From AP-15 sp963724435 (GTDB lineage: Bacteria > Pseudomonadota > Alphaproteobacteria > ATCC43930 > CGMCC-115725): DNA of 64,000 nucleotides. The stretch lies in the NCBI GenBank assembly GCA_963724435.1, contig CAVRUN010000010.1, positions 372,001 through 436,000 on the forward strand, written 5' to 3'. The position numbers were made by a program, and so were the translations under genes. Position 1 is the first letter of the stretch. The number at the start of each line of letters is the position of its first letter. The notes beneath the pieces are model-generated. The model searched no databases. It was not told the origin of the DNA and worked only from the letters and a program-made list of their open reading frames with translations. Shown here piece by piece: positions 29,934-38,267 of the stretch.

Positions 29934-31151
29934 CTAGCGCAGGCGCGGGCCGGGGTCGATCCCGAGATATACCCGCCCGCCGATCGGGTACCATTCCGGC
30001 GCGATCGTTACCGTCTGACCGACGACCTGCAAATCGCGCCAGCACTCGGCTAGCCGGCTTTCGCGCTTAAATGACGTGCTGCCGCCATGGCGGTACACCA
30101 GATCCATTGCCTGGCGCGCGCTGTCGGCGGCGTAGGTCGAGGCCAAGCGGCAGCGGGCGCGCTGTTCAAGCGTGGTTTCCTCGCCGGCGGCTAGCGTATT
30201 CCACAACTCGGTAATCATCGCTGTGCGATAGGCGCGCCCGGCATTCAGGATCGCATCGGCCCGCCCGACGGCATCCTGGACCTGAGGGTTGTCGCACAGC
30301 AACCCGACGGGGCGGCCGCGTGGCTGCTTGCCCCCCGCCAAATCGATCAGCGCGGTGATGCCGGCGCGCGCGATACCGGTAATCACGGCGCTGTGGTGTG
30401 GCCCGACCCAGCACTGAACCGGAAGCTGATAAGTGAGACCGGGCCACCGCGCCCATTGGTTCTCGAGCGGGATGCCGACTTGCGGCATGGTCCGCCGTTC
30501 CGGCAGGAAGACGTCTTCGACCGTCCAGTCGAAGCTGCCAGTGCCGCGCAAGCCCGCAACGTCCCAACTGCCTGGGACGATCTCCACTTCGGAGCGCGCG
30601 AATACTCCCCGCCAATAGAGCGAGCCGCCATCGGGATGCCGGCGCGGCTGGCCGTCGTCGCCGATCACCTGGAAGCTTCCCAGCATCCAGCTTGCCTCCT
30701 GACAACCGCTGCCGAATTGCCAGTGACCGCTGACGCGGCAGCCGCCCGATGCCGGCACCGCCTTTCCGCCGCCCGGTACCGCGGTCCCGGCGATAACCGT
30801 GTCGGCGCGCTTGCCATAGATTTCGTCGACGCCGTCGTCCGGCAGCCCGAGTGTGACCAGCTGGCCGACGCCGCCATTGCCCAGGTTCCAGCCGACCGAG
30901 CCGGCGCCCTCGGCCAACAGCTCGACGACGCGCAGATAGGTCAGTGGGTCAGCCTGCAACCCGCCCAGCGAGCGTGGGAGCACCATCCGGTAAAAGCCCG
31001 CTTCGCGCAGTTGCTCGAACAGGGCTTGCGGCATGCGCTGCCCGCGTTCGATCTCATCGACATAGTTGCGGATCGTCGGCCGCAGCGCGGCCGCGGCCTG
31101 CACCACGGGTTGCGCGTCGATATCGATCGGCAAGCGCATCTCATCGGTCAT
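29934..31151 (-). CDS. Acyl-CoA dehydrogenase-like flavin monooxygenase (HsaA/DszC type)
   Basis: 405 residues from the ATG at 31151; AAGGAG lies 12 bases before it and a GTG 9 bases upstream is an alternative. The acyl-CoA dehydrogenase fold is recognised by the N-terminal helices (LREAGFYRMVLPRSLGGLQ), the mid domain (SGHWQFGSGCQEASWMLGSF) and the C-terminal helical domain (RHGGSTSFKRESRLAECWRD). The HGG-S pattern and the absence of the catalytic Glu region of true dehydrogenases place it with two-component flavin monooxygenases that use reduced flavin from a partner. The substrate is unknown and no reductase gene is adjacent. Confidence 0.82.
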   Translation of the reverse strand: MTDEMRLPIDIDAQPVVQAAAALRPTIRNYVDEIERGQRMPQALFEQLREAGFYRMVLPRSLGGLQADPLTYLRVVELLAEGAGSVGWNLGNGGVGQLVTLGLPDDGVDEIYGKRADTVIAGTAVPGGGKAVPASGGCRVSGHWQFGSGCQEASWMLGSFQVIGDDGQPRRHPDGGSLYWRGVFARSEVEIVPGSWDVAGLRGTGSFDWTVEDVFLPERRTMPQVGIPLENQWARWPGLTYQLPVQCWVGPHHSAVITGIARAGITALIDLAGGKQPRGRPVGLLCDNPQVQDAVGRADAILNAGRAYRTAMITELWNTLAAGEETTLEQRARCRLASTYAADSARQAMDLVYRHGGSTSFKRESRLAECWRDLQVVGQTVTIAPEWYPIGGRVYLGIDPGPRLR

Positions 31152-31541
31152 CGTGTGCACTGGCTCCTTATGGCGTCCGCCCGCTTCTGCACCCGCAGCG
31201 CTGTCCGCGGTACTGGGCGAGAACCCGCCCATGGCGATAAGGGGGCAGGCGGGCTAAACGATACTGCGGCACAAACGATTTCTCTAACTCAAAAGCAAAG
31301 GCACGGCGACAACGCAGCCATCCGCGATGCAAACACGGTCTCCGATATTCGAGACACGCATTCCGGCATCAGGCGCCGGTTAGAATGGGGTATCAGATAG
31401 GTCGTACAGAAGGCCAGGTGATGGGTCGATCGAGCGGTCGCACGATGTTCGTCGCGACGCCACTTCAAAGCCCTGGGCTGTGCGTGATTGTCCGGTACTA
31501 TTCCACCCGTGTTTTCGTGAGTAAATGCGAGGAGCAAAGTC
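31152..31541. other. Intergenic region between divergent genes
   Basis: 390 bases between the flavin monooxygenase gene and the HMG-CoA lyase gene. It must hold both promoters. No operator, riboswitch or small gene is recognised. Open frames present are antisense shadows. Confidence 0.5.
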
Positions 31542-32504
31542 ATGACCGATTTGCCGACCCATGTGGAGATCCACGAGGAGGGCCCGCGCGAAGGGTTCCA
31601 GATCGAACCCGGGCCGATCAGCACCGCGGACAAGATCAAGCTGATCGAGGCGCTCGGCGAGACCGGGCTGCACCATATCCAGGCCGCCTCGTTCGTCAGC
31701 CCGCGCATCGTGCCGGGTTGGGCGGATGCCGAAGATGTCGTCGCCGGGTTCACTCCAACGGAAGGCGTCCACTATACCGCGCTGTGGTTCAACGCGAGCG
31801 GGCTGAACCGAGCGCTCGTCTTTCGCAACCAGCTGACAATCACGGGTGCGATATCGCTGACCGCATCGGAGGCGTTCACCCAGAAGAACCTGCACCGCAG
31901 CCAGGCCGAAAATGTCGAGGCGATGAAAAAGCAGACAGCCCTGCATCTCGAAAACGGCGTCGAAGTGCCGCGGATCGGCGTGATGGCGGCATTCGGCTGC
32001 AACTATCAGGGCGACATTGCACCGCCGCAGGTAATCTCGACGTTGGAGGATGGGCTCGCGATCGCCGAGGAGGCCGGGGCCGACATCAAGTATTTCTCGC
32101 TAGCCGATACGATGGGCTGGGCGACACCGCTGCGGATCGAGCGCGTGTTGAGCGAGGTGCGCAGCCGCTGGCCTGACATGCCGATTGCGCTCCACCTGCA
32201 CGATACGCGCGGGCTCGCAGTCGCCAACGCGCATGCCGGGCTCAAGATGGGTGTCACCCAATTTGACTCGACAGTCGGCGGGCTCGGCGGTTGCCCGTTC
32301 GCGGGACAACCAAAGGCAGCCGGCAACATCTGCACCGAGGAACTGGTGCTGCTGTGCGAAGAGATGGGCATCGAAACCGGAGTTGATCTCGATGCTCTGA
32401 TCGAGGTTGGGCGCATGGCCGAGGAGATCGTCGGGCACCAATTGCCGGGCGAACTGATCCATGCCGGCAGTCTCGACGCATTCCGCCGTCAGGCTGCGGC
32501 CTAA
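31542..32504 (+). CDS. Hydroxymethylglutaryl-CoA lyase family protein
   Basis: 320 residues, TIM-barrel of the HMGL-like superfamily. The reaction is cleavage of HMG-CoA to acetoacetate and acetyl-CoA in leucine breakdown. The N-terminal motif EEGPREGFQIEPGPISTADK (catalytic Arg and Glu) and the end-of-barrel metal site HLHDTRGLAVAN (His-x-His) fit. GGLGGCPFAGQPKAAGNICTE is the signature with the catalytic Cys. GAGGAG lies about 12 bases before the ATG. No other leucine-degradation gene is nearby, so related substrates remain possible. Confidence 0.88.
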   Translation: MTDLPTHVEIHEEGPREGFQIEPGPISTADKIKLIEALGETGLHHIQAASFVSPRIVPGWADAEDVVAGFTPTEGVHYTALWFNASGLNRALVFRNQLTITGAISLTASEAFTQKNLHRSQAENVEAMKKQTALHLENGVEVPRIGVMAAFGCNYQGDIAPPQVISTLEDGLAIAEEAGADIKYFSLADTMGWATPLRIERVLSEVRSRWPDMPIALHLHDTRGLAVANAHAGLKMGVTQFDSTVGGLGGCPFAGQPKAAGNICTEELVLLCEEMGIETGVDLDALIEVGRMAEEIVGHQLPGELIHAGSLDAFRRQAAA

Positions 32505-32799
32505 GCCGGTGCGGCCGCTTGCTCAGGTAACGGGTTCTGGAGGTCAGCCGTAGCGGCTTTGGGCTGTAGATCCGCGCAACGGCGAGGTTTGACAGTATAT
32601 TGTCGTCGGAATGGGCCCGCTCGCCTCACTCGCGGTGGCGACCAATCTGCTCCCGCTTTGACCGGTTCCGCCTCGGCGGTCTAACGATCTTGCGGTTCGT
32701 TCTGAACTTGGCGCGGGCAGCCGATCCGGGTCATTGCACAACCCGGACCCGCAGGCGGGTCTATTCCTCGTTTGAGATAGTGCCGGCGTTTTTCAGCCG

Positions 32800-33848
32800 T
32801 TAAGCCGCCCCAAGTTCCTCAAGGGGTCGCGAAGATCTTGCGCGTCGATAAATACCCCGGATGGCTCGATTTGCCGGTCCCTCGACGAGATAGGCCATTA
32901 TAGCTGCAACGCATATTGTGACTAAAGTTGCGAACAACAGATTGGCTAAGGGCGGCAATCCCAGTGCATGGTTCCAAAGTTGTAGGCGCCATCCGAGTGT
33001 ACCGTGAATTAAATAAAGCGAGTAAGAAATTGTTCCGAGAAATACGAGCGGTCGTGAAGCAAGCCAGGAAGCGCGGCCCATGACTTATAACGAAATATAG
33101 CGAAATTTACCGTCATTATGGCGACCATGATTGGAAAATGGTAAAGGACATGCTCGAAGTAACACACTAGGATGAGTGCGACCCGTATAGGTGTCACACC
33201 CTCAGACCATATTTTATAAAACATGATTCAAGCGAAGAACAAGCTCGCATACGGAAGGCTTACTGCGGTTTGGAGACGCCAGGGAATGTGTTCTCCTAAG
33301 ATTGGAAACAGCTTGAGCAAGACAAAAGAAAGGGTCACCCACAGGATGCCGAAAATCTCGATCCTTCGAATCATCCCGCTCGCAAAGACAATGGCGATCA
33401 ATGTGTAAAATCCAATCTCATACGAGGGCGACCAATAGACCGGCTCCACAGCTGGTACAGCAATAAAATCCTGCAGCATCGTCAGATTAACAATGACTTG
33501 CCAAATCGTAAGTTTCTGTACCGGATCTGGAAACACAAGTATAATGAGCGCGTTGAAAAGTACAGATACGATAAAAGCGGGATACAGTCGGGCAAACCTA
33601 GAGACGGCAAAGTCCGTCACGGCGCTCGACCGCTTTATGGTCATAAAAATAACAAATCCACTTATCATAAAGAACAAATGTACCGCGTACAAACCCTGTA
33701 AATTAATATTCCAAGGCGTGATCGAAGCGGCGAGTGTAGGATCCTTGAGCCAATAGCCGTTTGGCCTACTGACAAAGTGGTATACGACTACCCAGAGCGC
33801 CGCAATCCCGCGCAGTCCATCTAATTCGGAGAGCTGACACCGGGCTTC
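32800..33848 (-). pseudogene. Acyltransferase 3 (OafA/YrhL-like), broken
   Basis: The minus strand encodes most of a membrane O-acyltransferase: SELDGLRGIAALWVVVYHF (with the conserved family start and His), YAVHLFFMISGFVIFMTIKR, YWSPSYEIGFYTLI, and the end VFLGTISYSLYLIHGTLGW. It is damaged three times. No start codon lies between an upstream TAG and LDGLRG. A TGA near 33228 interrupts SLFFA and IMFYK. A frameshift near 33080 separates FRYK from GRASWL. The region is clearly richer in A and T than its neighbours, which suggests foreign origin. Such enzymes decorate surface polysaccharides. Confidence 0.82.
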
Positions 33849-34236
33849 CTACTCCGGAGGATTCCAGTTCGCGTTCCCTGTTTCCGTGGTCATCGAGACG
33901 TTTCCCAGCAGCGGAACGAGATTCAGATCTCAAATCGACACGGTGTCTCGTCCGCTCGCTATAAGAGAACTGGAAGCGACCGGAAGGTTCCACAGGTTGC
34001 ATCTATATGACCGTGTCCTCCGGTTTAGGAATTCGCAACCGACGCTCCGCAAACAGGCGTCGCATACTCCATTTTGGCCGTTCATTCCACGGGCCGCGTG
34101 CGCCCGCCAGCCGTAACATGTTTCCTGCCCGGATACATGTACGGCCACCGACGAGATCGGTTTCAAAACTAAGTCCGCTCCCCCGCACTAAACGAACGCA
34201 TGTCTGAAGCATTTTCGGTCGAGCGTGCCGTCACGC
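33849..34236. other. Gene-free stretch of mixed composition
   Basis: Nearly 400 bases between the acyltransferase remnant and kdpE. Short frames exist on both strands but none resembles a protein. It continues the lower-GC island edge. The hairpin after kdpE is listed separately. Confidence 0.45.
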
Positions 34237-34238
34237 TC
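34221..34238 (-). terminator. Candidate hairpin at the end of kdpE
   Basis: GAGCGTG and CACGCTC form a 7-bp stem around four bases, overlapping the kdpE stop codon. No clear T-run follows on the minus strand, so simple intrinsic termination is uncertain. Confidence 0.35.
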
Positions 34239-34941
34239 AGGCGCGCTGTTCGGGCGGCAATTGCAGACGATAGCCGACGCCGAGCTCGGTCAGGATGTGG
34301 CTCGGGCGCGTCGGGTCGGGTTCGATCTTTTGTCGCAGACCGCGAATAAATACCCGCAGATATTGAACTTCCTCGGCGTGCGCCGGACCCCAGACCTCGC
34401 GCAGCAAGTGGCGGTGGGTCAGCACCTTGCCGGCGTGCGCCACGAGATGGCGCAAAAGCTCGAACTCCTTGGGGGACAGCCTGACCTCGTGGCCGGCACG
34501 GGTCACCTGGCGGCGGACCAAATCGACTGTCAGCTCACCTGATACAAAGGCCGACGTCTCACCTTGCGACTGATACCGGTGACGCAACGCGGCGCGTATC
34601 CGCGCCATTAATTCGGCAATGCCAAACGGTTTGCCGATATAGTCGTCGGCGCCGAGGTCAAGCGCCTCGACTTTTGAGCGCTCGTCGCTTCTCGCTGAGA
34701 GGACAATAATCGGGATCGCGGAGTTCTTGCGAATTTCCGAGATCACAGCAAATCCGCTGCGGTCCGGCAATCCCAAATCGAGGATCACAACATCCGGTTT
34801 TTCCCGGGCTACCGCTGCGAGCGCCCCGGCAGCATGCTCCGCGGTAACGACGCGATGCCCGGCCGCTATCAGGCTTGCCCGTAAGAACCGGATTATCGGA
34901 GGCTCGTCGTCTACGACCAGAACCGTGTAGGCGCTAGGCAT
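34237..34941 (-). CDS. kdpE: Response regulator KdpE
   Basis: 234 residues. The receiver domain has DDE at 11-13, the phosphorylated Asp in ILDLGLPD (about 54) and Lys in GKPF (about 104). The C-terminal winged helix of the OmpR/PhoB type follows (SPKEFELLRHLVAHAGKVLT, then REVWGPAHAEEVQYLRVFIR, typical of KdpE). It turns on kdpFABC at low potassium or high ionic stress. It overlaps kdpD by 8 bases. Confidence 0.95.
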   Translation of the reverse strand: MPSAYTVLVVDDEPPIIRFLRASLIAAGHRVVTAEHAAGALAAVAREKPDVVILDLGLPDRSGFAVISEIRKNSAIPIIVLSARSDERSKVEALDLGADDYIGKPFGIAELMARIRAALRHRYQSQGETSAFVSGELTVDLVRRQVTRAGHEVRLSPKEFELLRHLVAHAGKVLTHRHLLREVWGPAHAEEVQYLRVFIRGLRQKIEPDPTRPSHILTELGVGYRLQLPPEQRA

Positions 34942-37642
34942 GCGCCGCGGCCGGCTCGCGGATTTCGGCCGCCTCCGGCACCGGCAGCCTTATTGTCAGG
35001 ATGGCACCCGACCGGTCGCGCCGGTTTTGCGCTTCGATCCGGCCGCCTTGCGCCTCGATAAAGCCACGACAGATCGCCAGCCCGAGACCGGTTCCGGCGC
35101 GGCGGCGATCCTGCGCCTGAACGCGATAGAATTTGTCGAAGATTCGTTCGAGATCATCGGGCGGGATGCCGGGGCCCTCATCCATGACCTGGACCGCGAC
35201 AACGTCGCCGTCGCGACGGGCACGCAGATCGATGCGGCTCCCGGCGGGCGAGTATTTCGCGGCGTTGTCGAGCAAGTTGAACAGCACCTGCTCGAACAGG
35301 GTCGGATCGAGACGGAGCATCGGAAGGTCGGGCGCTACAGAGACCTTGATCTGATGCCGCGCGAGAACGCTCGCGGTGCGCTCCAATGCGGCGCCAATAA
35401 TCTCGGCTACATCGGCGAGATCGAGTTTCATGTCGATCATGCCCAATTCCAGCTTGGTCATGTCGAGCAAATTACCGACAAACCGGTTCAGCCGCTCGGC
35501 CTCGCTCTCCAAGGTGGCGAGCAACTCGTCGCGGTCGGCCGCGTCGTATTTATCGGCATAGCGGCGCAGGCTCGAAACCGTGCCAATGATCGAGGCCAGC
35601 GGGGTGCGCAGATCGTGCGAGATCGAGGTCAGCAACGCGGCGCGCAATCGGTCGCTCTCCGCCTGTACGCGAGCCTCCGCCAGCCCGCGGACCAGCGAAA
35701 TGCGTTCGATCGCGACAGCTGCCTGATCGGCCAGTGCATCGAGCAGACGGCGCTCGTCAGGTGTTAATAACGGCCCCGGCGTGTCGCGCTCGATCCCAAT
35801 CACGCCGACCGCGCCGCTGCCGGTCCGCAAAGGCAGAAACAGCCATTTGCCGCCGGGGAGGGTATCGGAGCCGCGCCCGGTCGGATGATTGTGTTCCCAA
35901 CACCAGCGTGCCGCCGCCATATCGGCTTCGTCGAACTGATCCTCTGGGGGATAGGCGGAGGCGACGTCGAGGCCGGTGGCATCCGGTTTCGGCAGCAATA
36001 GCACCGTGCGCACTCGCAGCATCGACGCGACCTGATAGACCGTCGCCCAGAGGAGGTCATCCAGCGTGCCGATCCCAGCGAGTTTACGGCTGAACGCGTA
36101 AAGTTCGGCGGTAGTCTTGGCGCGGGCGCGGGCCGAGACGATCTGCCGCCGCCCCGCCGCCGTCAAATTGCTGACGATTACCGCAACCAACAGAAAGAAG
36201 AACAGTGCGACGACGTTCTCCGGATCAGCGATTGTGAAAGTATAGAGCGGCGGCAAGAAGAAGAAATTGTAGGCCAGCACGCTAAACACACAGGCGGCAA
36301 GCGCCGGCAACAATCCCCAAGCGATCGCCGCGGCGAGGACCGCCATCAGAAACACCAGCGAGATGCTCTGCCGGCCTACCGAATGCACCAGCAATTCGCC
36401 GATGCCGAGCGCCAGCGTCACCGCGCCAGCACTCCCCAGATACGGCAAAAGATTTAGCGGCTCGGCCGGAACGCGCGTCGTCACCGATGTTGATGGTATC
36501 GGTTCACCTGCTTCGGCCGAGATCACGTGCACGCTGATCGAGCCAGTCTTGCGCAGGAGATCGTGCACGACTGAACCGTGTACCATCTCGAACCAACGCG
36601 ATCGGTCGCTCTTGCCAATGACGATCTGGGTGATGTTGTTGGTTTCGGCGTAGGCGACGACTTCGTCGGCGATCTTGCGGCCGGGGATCGTCATTGTCGA
36701 GGCGCCGAGACGCTCGGCGAGCCGCAAATATTCGGCGATGCGGTCGCGCTCGGCATTATTGAGGCGCTGGGTTCGCGCTGTTTCGACATAGATCGCTGTC
36801 AACGGCGCGTGCAGCCGGTCGGCGGCGCGCCGGGCATAGCGGATCAGCGTCGGGGTGTTGGTGGCTTCGCTGACGCAAACGAGCACGCGATCGCCGGCGG
36901 CCCATGGCCCCGGTATCGCATGGGCGCGCATGTGCGACAGCAGTTGGTCTTCGACGCGCTGCGCGGTTTGCCGCAACGCCAATTCGCGTAACGCCGTCAG
37001 ATTGCCCGGCTGGAAGTAATGCCGGACCGCCCGCTCGGCCTGCTGCGGAACATACACCTTGCCTTCGTGCAGGCGATGGATCAGATCGTCGGGCGCCAGA
37101 TCGACGACCTCGATGTCATCCGCCCTTTCGAGAATGCTGTCGGGCACGGTTTCGCGCACCCGGATGCGGGTGATTTGGGCGACGACGTCGTTCAAGCTCT
37201 CGACATGCTGGATGTTGAGCGTTGTGAAGACATCGATGCCGGCCGCGATCAGCTCCTCGACATCAAGATAGCGCTTGGGATGACGGCTTTCCGGTGCGTT
37301 GCTGTGCGCCAACTCGTCGACCAGCACAAGTTGCGGCCGGCGCTTGAGGATCGTGTCGAGGTCCATTTCGGCGAGGCGGTGGCCTTTGTAGTCGACCTCT
37401 CGGCGGGGAATGATTTCGAGGCCGGCGAGCAGCGACTCGGTCTCGCGCCTCCCGTGGGTCTCGACGACACCAACCACGACATCGATCCCCTCCCGCCGCT
37501 TCGCCTGCGCCGAAAGCAGCATCTCGTAGGTCTTGCCGACGCCGGGCGCTGCACCAAGAAAAATCTTGAGCCGCCCGCGGCCCTCCTGCTTGGCTGCGTC
37601 GAGCAATGCCTCCGGCGACGGTCTCCCTTCTCTATCCGGCAT
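34934..37642 (-). CDS. kdpD: Sensor histidine kinase KdpD
   Basis: 902 residues, the full usual length. Domains in order: the KdpD N-terminal domain with Walker A-like GAAPGVGKT (about 30-38) and VDELAHSNAPESRHPKRYLD, a Usp-like domain (about 250-370), four membrane helices (about 400-500), a GAF-type domain (about 520-650), HisKA with SISHDLRTPLASI (His about 676), and HATPase with DNAAKYSP, DEGPGIPPDD and GTGLGLAICRG. It senses potassium and ion strength and phosphorylates KdpE. It starts 14 bases after kdpC. Confidence 0.95.
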   Translation of the reverse strand: MPDREGRPSPEALLDAAKQEGRGRLKIFLGAAPGVGKTYEMLLSAQAKRREGIDVVVGVVETHGRRETESLLAGLEIIPRREVDYKGHRLAEMDLDTILKRRPQLVLVDELAHSNAPESRHPKRYLDVEELIAAGIDVFTTLNIQHVESLNDVVAQITRIRVRETVPDSILERADDIEVVDLAPDDLIHRLHEGKVYVPQQAERAVRHYFQPGNLTALRELALRQTAQRVEDQLLSHMRAHAIPGPWAAGDRVLVCVSEATNTPTLIRYARRAADRLHAPLTAIYVETARTQRLNNAERDRIAEYLRLAERLGASTMTIPGRKIADEVVAYAETNNITQIVIGKSDRSRWFEMVHGSVVHDLLRKTGSISVHVISAEAGEPIPSTSVTTRVPAEPLNLLPYLGSAGAVTLALGIGELLVHSVGRQSISLVFLMAVLAAAIAWGLLPALAACVFSVLAYNFFFLPPLYTFTIADPENVVALFFFLLVAVIVSNLTAAGRRQIVSARARAKTTAELYAFSRKLAGIGTLDDLLWATVYQVASMLRVRTVLLLPKPDATGLDVASAYPPEDQFDEADMAAARWCWEHNHPTGRGSDTLPGGKWLFLPLRTGSGAVGVIGIERDTPGPLLTPDERRLLDALADQAAVAIERISLVRGLAEARVQAESDRLRAALLTSISHDLRTPLASIIGTVSSLRRYADKYDAADRDELLATLESEAERLNRFVGNLLDMTKLELGMIDMKLDLADVAEIIGAALERTASVLARHQIKVSVAPDLPMLRLDPTLFEQVLFNLLDNAAKYSPAGSRIDLRARRDGDVVAVQVMDEGPGIPPDDLERIFDKFYRVQAQDRRRAGTGLGLAICRGFIEAQGGRIEAQNRRDRSGAILTIRLPVPEAAEIREPAAAHA

Positions 37643-37656
37643 CTCGTCAGCTTAGA

Positions 37657-38256
37657 TCATTTCACCCCGTCAAGCGCCAGGTTGAGTTCGAGAACGTTAA
37701 CGCGCTTTTCGCCAAGGACGCCGAGCAACGGATCGCGAGTTTGATCGGCGACGAGTGCGCGCAGCTTATCGGGGTCGATATGGCGTGCTTTGGCGACGCG
37801 CGGCACCTGGAAGAGGGCGGCGGCCGGGGTGATGTCGGGGTCGAGGCCGCTGGCCGAGGTGGTGACCAAATCGACCGGGATCGGCGTCCCTGGATTGTCC
37901 TTGGCGAGCTTGGCCGCGTCGCCTTTGACCCGGTCGATCAGGGCCTGGTTGGTCGGCCCAAGATTAGAGCCGCCCGAATTATCGGCGGCATAGGGGACCG
38001 GGACGGTTTTACTCGGATCCTTCGGGTCGGGCTCGGTCGTAGCCGATGGACGGGGGTGGAAATATTTGTCGCTGGTGAAGTTCTGGCCGACCAAACTCGA
38101 GCCGATAACCTTGCCGTCCTTCTCGATCAGGCTGCCATTCGCCTGATGCGGAAAAATTAGTTGCGCGAGCCCGGTCATGCCGAGCGGATAAATGAGGCCG
38201 GTGATCACCGTCATAACGATGATCATCAGGATTGCAGGTCGGATTTGCCTGATCAT
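37657..38256 (-). CDS. kdpC: Potassium-transporting ATPase subunit KdpC
   Basis: 199 residues with one N-terminal membrane helix (MIIVMTVITGLIYPLGMTGL) and a periplasmic domain. Family marks are SLVGQNFTSDKYFHPRPSA, SGGSNLGPTN and VTTSASGLDPDITPAAA. KdpC joins the KdpA channel-like subunit and the KdpB ATPase. It begins 11 bases after kdpB. Confidence 0.95.
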   Translation of the reverse strand: MIRQIRPAILMIIVMTVITGLIYPLGMTGLAQLIFPHQANGSLIEKDGKVIGSSLVGQNFTSDKYFHPRPSATTEPDPKDPSKTVPVPYAADNSGGSNLGPTNQALIDRVKGDAAKLAKDNPGTPIPVDLVTTSASGLDPDITPAAALFQVPRVAKARHIDPDKLRALVADQTRDPLLGVLGEKRVNVLELNLALDGVK

Positions 38257-38267
38257 GGATACAGTCC

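Noticed and set aside
33225..33231. Recoded TGA (selenocysteine) in the acyltransferase
   Set aside because: The gene also lacks a start and carries a frameshift, and no Cys or Sec is expected at this place in the family.
34003..34212. Short frames between the acyltransferase remnant and kdpE
   Set aside because: Products have no recognisable motifs on either strand and no start signals.
34940..35767. 275-codon plus-strand frame inside kdpD
   Set aside because: Antisense shadow of the kinase domain with no protein likeness.
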